A DNA stretch of 64,000 nt from Mumia sp050632745 (lineage in GTDB: Bacteria > Actinomycetota > Actinomycetes > Propionibacteriales > Nocardioidaceae): contig NZ_JBODSD010000004.1 of assembly GCF_050632745.1 (NCBI RefSeq), forward strand, positions 1 through 64,000, written 5' to 3'. The notes beneath the pieces were generated by a model, which saw nothing but the letters and a program-made list of their open reading frames with translations, made no database searches and was not told where the DNA came from. This document shows, piece after piece, positions 57,116 to 64,000 of this stretch (the first letter of the stretch is position 1; the number at the start of each line of letters is the position of its first letter). Made by a program: the position numbers and the translations under genes.

Positions 57116-59026
57116 TTACCGCGCCCGGAGCAGCACCGACTCCCCCGCCTTCAGGTTGAGCTGGCCGTCGCCCGCGCTCTCCCAGCGGTCCTCGTCGGGC
57201 ACGTACGCATCGGCACCGGCGGGCAGCGTCAGCCGTACGCGGGCCCGCTCGTGGCGGGAGTAGTTCGCGACCAGCGTGTGGAGCGTGCCGTCGGAGTCGG
57301 TGAAGCGGCCGAGCACGACCGGGTCACCACTGACCGCCGACACCAACCCGTCCGCCGCGAACGGGTCGAGCCCGGCCGGTGGACTCGCGATCCCCGCGGC
57401 CTGGACGGCGGTCGAGGTGAGTCCGAGCATCTGCTTGCCGAGCGGGGCGAGGAACGTCGTGTTGATCTCCTTCGACCAGCGGTACAGCGCCGTACGCTTC
57501 CCCTCGACCGTGATGAGCCCGGTCGTGAACGCCTCTCCGCGGGCCGGGTCGGGGGTCCAGTACGTGAAGTACTGGATGCCCTTGCACCCGTAGGCGAGGC
57601 TGATCGAGATCTGCCAGAGGATGTCGGCCTTGGTCGGGATCGCGTGGTTCGCGTAGCCGACGCTCTGGATGTAGACCCACGAGTCGCGTCCGTGCTTGAG
57701 CGCGGCGGCGCGCACCTCGGCCCAGTTCTGGAAGTAGCCGAGGTCCTCGCCGTTCGCCACGATCGGATAGCGGTCGAACGAGAGCACCGGCGACTGGATG
57801 TCGCGCGCGGCCTGCTCGTACCCGGCCCCGAAGCCCGGCAGCATGTTCACGTACGACAGCGCGTCCGGGTACGCCGCGTTGGCCATCGCGACGGCCTTCG
57901 CCATCAGCGGGAGCTGGCCGACGCCCGGCTCGTCGTACAGGTGCATGCCGGCGAACGACGCGTACCCCGATCCGGCCGGCAGCCGCCACGCGCTCAGCCC
58001 GCCGTCGAAGTCGTCCTCGAAGAGCGTCGCTCCCCCGGGGCCGGTGATGACGACGTTGTCGAAGTACGCCGACTCGGGGCCGGCCTCGCGGAACCCGGCC
58101 GAGCCCGAGGCGAACTTGGTGTCCGTCGTCGTGTCGACCAGGACGCCGTCGATGCGGGTCGTGAACGTCGAGCCGCTGACCGTCGTCTCGACGTGGTAGC
58201 TCTTGCCCGGCTCGAGCTGGTACGGCAGCGCGACCTGCGTGACCGTCGGTGCGCCGTTGACGAACACCGCCTTCTTGAGCACCGCCTTGCCGTTGGAGCC
58301 CTGGGTCGAGAGCAGCCACACGTACGCGTTGCCCTCGTCCTTGACGCGGAACGCCCAGCCGGCCTGCGCGTATCCGCCGACGCCGGTGCGCAGCGGCTCG
58401 GTGTCGAAGGCGAACGTGTAGTCGGTCCAGGCCGACCCCTCCGCGACCCAGCCGATCGACCCGTTGCCGCTGCCGCTGGAGATGTGGAGGCGACCACCGA
58501 CCGCGCGCCACGCGGGGGCGTACCGGTTGACCGCGGCGGTGATCCGCTGGCGCAGCTCGTCCTCGCTGATGGTGTTCGGCTGGGCCGGGTCGCCGACGTT
58601 CATGTTCTTGAGGACCCACTTGATGTCGGGGTCCTCGACGAGCACCCGCACGCCGGCCTCGTCGGCGACGCGGAGCATGTGGGTGGTGATCTGGACGTCG
58701 GAGTTGGAGTAGTTGCCGCCGTGGACGTAGCCGAAGCCGGCCTCCGCGATCTCGCGGTAACGCTCGACGGTGGTCTCGGTGGGCGGCGGCGGCCAGAACA
58801 GGCCGATCGGGAAGCGGCCGTCGTTCAGGAGCGGGCCGCCGGTGGTGCCGGTCGCGGCTCCGGCGGCTGCGACTGCGGCGGCTGCTGCCGTGCTGGTGGG
58901 CGCAGCGGCGTTGGCTGCCGACGCTCCTCCGAACGGGTTGACGACGCCGGCTGCGGCCAGCGCTCCTCCGATCTGGAGGATGGAGCGGCGGCTGAGGCCG
59001 TGGGGCTGGTCGGATTCCGGGGTCAT
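57116..59026 (-). CDS. Tat-exported TIM-barrel glycosidase-like protein with inserted jelly roll
   Basis: A 636-residue protein with a twin-arginine signal (GLSRRSILQIGGALAAAGVV). After an Ala/Thr-rich stretch the barrel begins DGRFPIGLFWPPPPTETTVE, with ETTVERYREIAEAGFGYVHG. Residues about 170-325 (GRLHISSGSGNGSIGWVAEG, DTEPLRTGVGGYAQAGWAFR, SYHVETTVSGSTFTTRIDGV) are a concanavalin-like sheet inserted between early and late barrel strands. The barrel then resumes (SFAGMHLYDEPGVGQLPLMA, VLSFDRYPIVANGEDLGYFQ), with E/D candidates for catalysis in HLYDEPG and SFDRYP. A C-terminal beta domain ends it. Regulated probably by the RpiR gene just upstream on the same strand. Confidence 0.72.
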   Translation of the reverse strand: MTPESDQPHGLSRRSILQIGGALAAAGVVNPFGGASAANAAAPTSTAAAAAVAAAGAATGTTGGPLLNDGRFPIGLFWPPPPTETTVERYREIAEAGFGYVHGGNYSNSDVQITTHMLRVADEAGVRVLVEDPDIKWVLKNMNVGDPAQPNTISEDELRQRITAAVNRYAPAWRAVGGRLHISSGSGNGSIGWVAEGSAWTDYTFAFDTEPLRTGVGGYAQAGWAFRVKDEGNAYVWLLSTQGSNGKAVLKKAVFVNGAPTVTQVALPYQLEPGKSYHVETTVSGSTFTTRIDGVLVDTTTDTKFASGSAGFREAGPESAYFDNVVITGPGGATLFEDDFDGGLSAWRLPAGSGYASFAGMHLYDEPGVGQLPLMAKAVAMANAAYPDALSYVNMLPGFGAGYEQAARDIQSPVLSFDRYPIVANGEDLGYFQNWAEVRAAALKHGRDSWVYIQSVGYANHAIPTKADILWQISISLAYGCKGIQYFTYWTPDPARGEAFTTGLITVEGKRTALYRWSKEINTTFLAPLGKQMLGLTSTAVQAAGIASPPAGLDPFAADGLVSAVSGDPVVLGRFTDSDGTLHTLVANYSRHERARVRLTLPAGADAYVPDEDRWESAGDGQLNLKAGESVLLRAR

Positions 59027-59091
59027 GGTTCCTCCAGGTGTCAGCGGGTGAGCTGCGTGGATGTGCTGCGTGGGTGGGTCAGCGTGGTGGG

Positions 59092-60018
59092 TCAGCGTGC
59101 GTCGGTGCGGGTGGAGCGGGTACGGCGTTCGGGGCGGCGCGGTCGTACGGCGCGCTCGGTCTCGGACAGGAGCTGGACGGTGCGGTCGTAGTCGTGCTGG
59201 CCGACGGCGAGGTAGAGCATCTCGACGACGGCGAGCTCGGAGTGCCGGGACGCGAGCGGGCCGTCCTGGAACGTGGTCTCCTCGGCGACGGTGACGAGGA
59301 CGTGGTCGGCGAGCGTGGCGAGGCGCGAGCGCGGTCCGGCGGTGATCGCGACCGTGTGCGCGCCGTGGTCGCGTGCGGTGGCGAGCATGTCGAGCGTCTC
59401 GTCGGTCTCGCCGGAGTACGAGACGGCGATCGCGACGTCGCGGTCGGTGAGCTGAGCGGCGGCGACGAGGCCGTCGTGGACGTCGGCGTACGTCCAGCAC
59501 GCGACGCCGATGCGGCCCAGCCGGAGCTCGAGCTCGCGCGCCATCACGCCGCTGCCGCTGACGGCGTACACGTTGACGCGGGTCGCTCCGCTGATCGCTG
59601 CGGCCGCCGCCGCGACGGCGTCGAGGTCGAGGCCGGCGAGCGTGGTGTGTACGGCGCGGGCCTGGACCGCTTCGAGCGTGCGGGCCACGTCGGCGAGCGA
59701 GTCGTTGGGGCCGATCTCGCGGCTGATGTCGGCGTTCCAGCTCCCGTACGCCGTCGCGGCCGCCTCGGTGATGACGCTGACGCGGAGTGCTGGGTAGCCG
59801 TCGAGGCCGAGCGCGCGGCACAGGCGGGAGACGGCGCCGGTGGACGTGCCTGCGCTAGCGGCGAGGTCGTTGATCGTGCCGGCCACAGCAGAGCGCGGGT
59901 CGTCGAGGATGCGCTGGGCGGTGTGGCGCGTGGAGTCAGGGAGGTCCGGGAGAAGGAGGCGCATGCGCGCGAGGACGCCGTCAGGGGCGATCGGCTCTGT
60001 GGCGGAGGTCACAGCCAT
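59092..60018 (-). CDS. RpiR/MurR-family regulator
   Basis: A 308-residue regulator. The helix-turn-helix is TINDLAASAGTSTGAVSRLC, followed by RALGLDGYPALRVSV. The C-terminal SIS domain binds phosphosugars: VNVYAVSGSGVMARELELRL and VAIAVSYSGETDETLDMLAT. It is transcribed toward the exported glycosidase-like gene 65 bases downstream and probably controls it in response to a sugar phosphate. ATG 60018 was chosen over a longer frame because the family normally starts about 30 residues before the first helix. Confidence 0.9.
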   Translation of the reverse strand: MAVTSATEPIAPDGVLARMRLLLPDLPDSTRHTAQRILDDPRSAVAGTINDLAASAGTSTGAVSRLCRALGLDGYPALRVSVITEAAATAYGSWNADISREIGPNDSLADVARTLEAVQARAVHTTLAGLDLDAVAAAAAAISGATRVNVYAVSGSGVMARELELRLGRIGVACWTYADVHDGLVAAAQLTDRDVAIAVSYSGETDETLDMLATARDHGAHTVAITAGPRSRLATLADHVLVTVAEETTFQDGPLASRHSELAVVEMLYLAVGQHDYDRTVQLLSETERAVRPRRPERRTRSTRTDAR

Positions 60019-60128
60019 GACAAGAACTATCGCGTTGTGCGGGCCGTTGCGCAAGAGCCGATATTTCGTTTCGGGTGCACCCGTCAAATGCGGGCGACAG
60101 AAATGACGAGCCTCGGCATCCTTGAGGG

Positions 60129-60638
60129 ATGTCTCACGGCCCCATCCGCAAGCTCATGGTGAAGCTCAACCCCCTCCTTGTGCGGGCCGGCTTCTCCGAG
60201 GCTCAGGGCGGCGGTGACACCGCCCTTTACTGCGCCGCGTTCGACGACATTGCAGACCGCTACCCCCACCTGCCCCAAGCACACGACGAGCAAGCTGAGG
60301 CCATGTCGTTCGCTTGCGTTGACCTGACCTTCGATCTCGCAGCCGGCGGGCTGCTTAAGAGCATCCAGTTCGAGAGCTACGACCTCGAGGACACGCTCGC
60401 GCTCACCGGCGCGACCGACGATGCCTGGCTGGTGCTCAACGCGTACGACCAGCCGGTCGGCGAGGTGGTCGACACGCTGCACAATGTGCTCGCCCGGCTC
60501 TTCGCGACCCAGAATGCCGATCGCCCGCGCACCTACGAGGCCGGAGTGACAGTGGTCGACGATCAGCTCGAGGAGGCCCTACGCGCGAGGCGCCAACGCC
60601 GACTTGACGACCCCCGTCGGGAGCCGCCTTTCGCATAG
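60129..60638 (+). CDS. Unknown protein at the edge of the restriction region
   Basis: A 169-residue soluble protein with no recognisable domain (MSHGPIRKLMVKLNPLLVRA, then GFSEAQGGGDTALYCAAFDD). A hydrophobic beta-strand pattern and a basic C-terminus (RARRQRRLDDPRREP) are visible. Its third-position GC is lower than that of the genes to the left, as in the restriction genes to the right, so it may belong to the same transferred segment. The ribosome site (TTGAGGG) is very close to the ATG. Confidence 0.6.
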   Translation: MSHGPIRKLMVKLNPLLVRAGFSEAQGGGDTALYCAAFDDIADRYPHLPQAHDEQAEAMSFACVDLTFDLAAGGLLKSIQFESYDLEDTLALTGATDDAWLVLNAYDQPVGEVVDTLHNVLARLFATQNADRPRTYEAGVTVVDDQLEEALRARRQRRLDDPRREPPFA

Positions 60639-61058
60639 GCACGCGGTAGACGAGACTCGTGCGCGTGGGCTGATGGGGTGGCCAGTTGGAAGATCCGCGT
60701 GAGAGGTTGGGGACGCGAGCTGGGCACCGCTTACACGGACCGTCACCACACCTCGACGACGAAGATGGGCATGGGTACTGACTAGACGCGCGCTGGGCGG
60801 TTACCGACCGGAGCACGTCCTTCGGACATGGCCCGATGCCGTCGCTGCCGTCGCGGTGCCAAGCGGGTTACTGGGAGGCGCGTCGAGCGGATCGGAGGGC
60901 GACGGAGACGAGTCAACAGCGGCAGGAGTGAGTCCTAGACAGGCATGCACTCCACCGCGGCTCTCATTCCGTCAACCAAATGACGCGAATCTCTCATTGC
61001 GAAGCGCAGCCGTACCGGCCATGAAACGGGCTCCGACGGCGCATTGGGCATCGAGCAG
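60639..61058. other. 420-base gap without a recognised gene
   Basis: This stretch lies between the convergent 60129 gene and the endonuclease gene. Short frames exist but none shows codon bias or a motif. No tRNA, direct repeat or clear hairpin was found. The sequence is less GC-rich than the left part of the window. It may hold debris from an insertion, but nothing can be named. Confidence 0.5.
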
Positions 61059-62426
61059 CTACATGGACAGGACCTCCTCAGGCCGGCGGTGCGTCACGGC
61101 CGTCCCGTACCCGTCGACGGTGGTCTCCAGGAGCGCGCCAAGATCCCCTCCGTGGTTGGCCTCGGCCATTTGTCTGACCGCGGTCGCCAACGTCCGGCCC
61201 GAGATGAGGACCACGGGGTACTGATCGTCGATGATCTCGACTTGGGCCTGTCGAGAGAATGACCCCGTGGTGACGTAGACGCCAATCCAACCCCGTCGCA
61301 GGCGGGCGACGACGCGCGCAACCTGCTCCGGCGAGATCAAGGAGGTCGGCAAGATGCACTTCGCCTGGCCGAGCACGACTACTGGAGTACTCGCGGCGAG
61401 GGAGCCGACATCGATGCGTCCAATGAAATCGACCCCGCCGTCGCCCGAGGACCGTGACAACCAGCCCTCCTTGTAGCGCGCTCCGGAATCACGAAGTACC
61501 GCGGCGGCGACCCTCGACGCGAGTAGCTCGAAGGCGTGTTTTCGGCCGTCGTAGAACGCGTAGACCTCCTGCAGGACCCGGTCTTCCGCACTCCCGGATT
61601 CCGGCTGCTGATCCTTCGTCGAACGCACGGCGCTTGCGAGGACGCGCCGGCGGATCCCTGGAACGGCGATGCGTCCTTGTTTCACCCACCGAATCCAGGA
61701 TTCGGGCGCATACCTCAACGCCTGCTCCGCAGTCAGTTTGTGGTCTCGCCTGTCGTCAATCCATCGCAGGTCGATTCCGTCGACCTCTCCACCGGATACC
61801 ACTGCCAGGTCAAGAGCGAGATTCGGAAAGCTCCGCCCGGTCGCCGGGTCGCGCTGCACCACGTGCTCCAGGCGTTCGATGATCGCGGCGCCGCAGAACT
61901 CGACGTGCCCCTTGACGACGGCTCGACCCTCGCGATGAATGGTGACACTCCTGAATAGCAAGAGCGGCGGGGCCAGCAGACGCTCTTCTCGGCTTGTGCC
62001 AGCGTGGAGTCGCGTGGCTTCGAGGAGCATGCGGTTGCCCTTGGTAGCTCCAGGCAATCCGGCGGTTCTCGGCTTGTGGTCTCCGAAGTACCGCACGTGA
62101 CCGTGGTCAAGATCGAACTCGTCGTGCCAGGGATTAGTCTCGTGGCCCGCCTTCCACGGACTTGAACGGATCGCAATCAGAGCCCGCCTGCCGCCGTCCG
62201 GCGCCGCCACCTCTGCGGGCGAGTTGATGCCCGCCTCGAGCATCACCATCGGGCGGCCAAGATGGGCGGGGCTCATCAGCCAGTGGTAGTTCAGAAAGCC
62301 GTCATGATCGACATGAACTTGGTTCGAGCGGCGGGCGTACCGCAACTCGTCGTGAACCAAGACGAATCGAGGGCCGCTGCCCGTCGAGAACCCGGGCCAG
62401 CCCATGTCCACCCGCAACTTTTCCAC
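61059..62426 (-). CDS. AspBHI/Mrr-like restriction endonuclease, possibly modification-dependent
   Basis: A 455-residue two-domain protein. Residues about 100-210 (DHGHVRYFGDHKPR, GATKGNRMLLEATR, LLAPPLLLFRSVTI) follow the pattern of the AspBHI-type N-terminal domain, an SRA-like reader of modified cytosine. Residues 285-410 are a Mrr-type PD-(D/E)XK domain with D333 (GDGGVDFIGRID) and Q354-x-K356 (VLGQAKC), preceded by FELLASRVAAAVL. The predicted action is cleavage of DNA carrying modified bases, or of unmodified DNA if the reader has changed. GTG start after AGGGAAGGGG. It is 118 bases downstream of the Z1 gene on the same strand, so they are likely one operon. Confidence 0.78.
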   Translation of the reverse strand: MEKLRVDMGWPGFSTGSGPRFVLVHDELRYARRSNQVHVDHDGFLNYHWLMSPAHLGRPMVMLEAGINSPAEVAAPDGGRRALIAIRSSPWKAGHETNPWHDEFDLDHGHVRYFGDHKPRTAGLPGATKGNRMLLEATRLHAGTSREERLLAPPLLLFRSVTIHREGRAVVKGHVEFCGAAIIERLEHVVQRDPATGRSFPNLALDLAVVSGGEVDGIDLRWIDDRRDHKLTAEQALRYAPESWIRWVKQGRIAVPGIRRRVLASAVRSTKDQQPESGSAEDRVLQEVYAFYDGRKHAFELLASRVAAAVLRDSGARYKEGWLSRSSGDGGVDFIGRIDVGSLAASTPVVVLGQAKCILPTSLISPEQVARVVARLRRGWIGVYVTTGSFSRQAQVEIIDDQYPVVLISGRTLATAVRQMAEANHGGDLGALLETTVDGYGTAVTHRRPEEVLSM

Positions 62427-62544
62427 GCGCGCCCCTTCCCTCTCCCGGTCGGAGATACCAAGCTAGCGAGCCGGGACCAGCCACGATGGTCAATCGCTCC
62501 CACCCACACGCTGACGTCGTGCTGGCAACCCATCCGGCGCCGGG

Positions 62545-64000
62545 CTACTCCAAGTCGACAGTGGCGTCCCCTTCATGCGACTTGACTCGAACGGTCCATT
62601 GGACCAGATCGCGCTTGTGGGGAGTTGCCGATGCTGGAACTGCGAACGAGAGCAGCGGAACCACATTGTCAGGCGCCAACCTCCCTAGCTTGTGGCCGCG
62701 GTTATCTTCAGGTCGATCATCGGCGAGATACACGAGGACGACACCACGGCCGGGGGCGCCGGGGAGCCCACGCACGTCCTCGCCACGGGCAATTGCCTCG
62801 AGCGCCTTCGTGTGCTTCCTGTCCGAACCGATGAAGTCGATACGGGGGTCAGCGCGACGCCGGCGTGTGACGACCTTGGACTCGCCAAGGCCTGCAAGGT
62901 TGACCGAGCCTGCGACCTTCGTGGGCTGATGCCACGCAACCACCCACTCCCTAATCCGGCCGTCAGAGGTTGCGTGCTCAAGAAAGGTCTTGAACGGCGT
63001 GATGACTTGCGCATAGTCCGGGTGCCATGTGTATTGCTTCAGCAAACCCATGAAGTCGGCGGCAAGGATCGTCCCGATCTTGAAAGTCTCTTGCCCGGTC
63101 GTGCGGTCCTCCAGCACAAATTGCAGGGCGAGCGTCTTGTCAGCGTAGCGGAGAAGCGGAACTCCAACCGCGCTCAGGTTCGAACCGTTCGCAGCATCGC
63201 CCCGCGGCGGCAGACTGAAGCGATCTTGGAATCCGCCCGCCGTCGCCTTCGCCGCCACGACAGCGTTCCACATCTTGTTACGTGCCGTTGGCTTGAGCCA
63301 AGGGAGATGCTGGCTCACGAGCGGCGGGATCTGACGGGGTTCGAGCCGAGGCATTCCGTCCTCATCGAAGCCTTCGTACTGTTCGAGTTCTTCGCGAAAT
63401 GCCTCCTCGTCAAGGAGGAGGGCTTCGAATGCGTCGTAGAGGTCGACTGTGCTATCGCGTCGGATGTACAGCCGCACGAGATCCTGGTACCCGGGCCGGA
63501 AGCCAAACCACCGACCAGCTTGCATTAGGGTGTCCGCTTGGCCAGCTTTCCTTCGAAAATAGGATACCGTCAGACCCTCTACCGTGAAGCCCCGGCTGAG
63601 TTGCGTGCCACCGACCAGTATCCGCCAGACCTTATCGGCCTCGAAGTCAAGCTTCTTCTGCTGTGCCTTGATCTGAGCGTCCGAGTTGACAATGAGGATC
63701 GGATCGCCGTCGATCATTATCTGCGCATAGGCCTGTGCGATGAACGGCTTCAGTTCATCGAAGGACGACGGCACCGAGGCACCCGCGGAGCGCGCTAACA
63801 TCACCGGATGATAGTCGGCATCGTAAAGTTTCTTGAGACGCGCGTGTCCCTCCGTCGACGTGAACTTCGACCCATGCCACAAAGCTCTGACGTCCATAGC
63901 CATCGCCTCGTGCTCGGCTCGCTTTACTGACTCGTGAACAAGCATGGTGTGATGCCGGTACTGTTTCGCGTCGGTGGTTTCTCGAAATTTCTTGATCGCC
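62545..64000 (-). CDS. Z1-domain ATPase/endonuclease-type protein (partial, runs off the edge)
   Basis: The frame is open from the right edge (first full codon at 63999) to the stop at 62545, 484 residues, without the N-terminus. It contains TMLVHESVKRAEHEAMA and then the Z1 core: RILVGGTQLSRGFTVEGLTV, SYFRRKAGQADTLMQAGRWF and GFRPGYQDLVRLYI, which is helicase-motif-VI-like. Z1 proteins are large ATPases encoded in predicted restriction systems, typically with a cytosine methylase, a PD-(D/E)XK nuclease and an AIPR protein. The missing N-terminal helicase half and such partners should lie right of the window. An AspBHI-like nuclease follows it here. Confidence 0.85.
   Translation of the reverse strand, partial: AIKKFRETTDAKQYRHHTMLVHESVKRAEHEAMAMDVRALWHGSKFTSTEGHARLKKLYDADYHPVMLARSAGASVPSSFDELKPFIAQAYAQIMIDGDPILIVNSDAQIKAQQKKLDFEADKVWRILVGGTQLSRGFTVEGLTVSYFRRKAGQADTLMQAGRWFGFRPGYQDLVRLYIRRDSTVDLYDAFEALLLDEEAFREELEQYEGFDEDGMPRLEPRQIPPLVSQHLPWLKPTARNKMWNAVVAAKATAGGFQDRFSLPPRGDAANGSNLSAVGVPLLRYADKTLALQFVLEDRTTGQETFKIGTILAADFMGLLKQYTWHPDYAQVITPFKTFLEHATSDGRIREWVVAWHQPTKVAGSVNLAGLGESKVVTRRRRADPRIDFIGSDRKHTKALEAIARGEDVRGLPGAPGRGVVLVYLADDRPEDNRGHKLGRLAPDNVVPLLSFAVPASATPHKRDLVQWTVRVKSHEGDATVDLE

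Noticed and set aside
60639..61058. The gap before the endonuclease considered as an attachment site or tRNA fragment
   Set aside because: No tRNA-like cloverleaf, CCA-end motif or direct repeat was recognised. Without flanking genome an att site cannot be supported.
1..64000. rRNA, tRNA, riboswitch and CRISPR elements
   Set aside because: I looked for conserved rRNA blocks, tRNA T-loop signatures and regularly spaced repeats and saw none. A covariance-model search would be needed to exclude small RNAs.

Overview
This is high-GC actinobacterial DNA. The evidence is a strong G/C bias in third codon positions, frequent GTG starts, many 1-8 base gene overlaps, Tat and lipoprotein signals, and promoters where a TANNNT box sits 6-8 bases before the start codon (leaderless style). 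The gene families fit a soil or plant-litter saprotroph, probably of the Propionibacteriales/Nocardioidaceae type. That placement is an inference, because the window holds no rRNA or other marker gene.

Layout. (1) 1-3.8 kb: the 3' end of an IS481-like transposase abuts a HesB/IscA-like gene, an amidohydrolase and a DUF59 gene. The last two resemble accessory genes of diiron monooxygenase clusters. A divergent IclR regulator follows, with a clear palindrome between. (2) 3.8-9.6 kb: a glycan-use operon of MFS transporter, GH2 enzyme fused to a DUF2804 domain, and VOC protein, then a small membrane protein. (3) 9.9-16.8 kb: an unknown 503-residue protein, a TetR/membrane-protein pair with tandem operators, a YbjN-like chaperone-type protein, a divinyl-reductase-like oxidoreductase, and a Ser/Thr kinase divergent from an ECF sigma factor with overlapping start codons. 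(4) 16.8-32.6 kb: secreted and house-keeping genes. These include a large M14 carboxypeptidase, a VapBC pair, a PadR/membrane-protein pair, a GNAT, a trypsin-like protease with six C-terminal repeats, PPK2, a cupin, a YCII protein, a secreted amidase and a Tat-exported acetamidase/formamidase.

(5) 32.6-53.6 kb is a large catabolic island. One minus-strand operon carries a DapA-family aldolase, a sugar-binding lipoprotein, two ABC permeases (no ATPase, so a shared MsiK-like one is likely) and an SDR. A second carries a creatininase-family hydrolase, three amidohydrolases, an MLE-subgroup enolase and a secreted GH43-FG-GAP protein. An IclR regulator, KDPG aldolase, 2-keto-3-deoxysugar kinase, RidA, an exported toroid-type glycosidase with an FG-GAP partner, and a sulfatase complete it. 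Taken together this looks like: secreted enzymes (and sulfatase) release a sugar or uronate, the ABC importer takes it up, SDR/lactonase/dehydratase steps make a 2-keto-3-deoxy acid, and kinase plus aldolases cleave it. Three promoters in this island share tandem CGAA-type repeats spaced exactly 20 bases, which suggests one common regulator.

(6) 53.6-60.1 kb: a secreted protein, a second VapBC pair, a CGNR zinc-finger protein, and an exported TIM-barrel enzyme with its RpiR regulator. (7) 60.1-64 kb: base composition and codon use change, and a restriction module begins. It holds an AspBHI/Mrr-like endonuclease and a Z1-domain ATPase that runs off the right edge. This is probably one end of a defence island whose remaining genes lie outside the window.

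No tRNA, rRNA, CRISPR array or replication origin was seen. Family assignments come from reading motifs by eye; no database search was possible.
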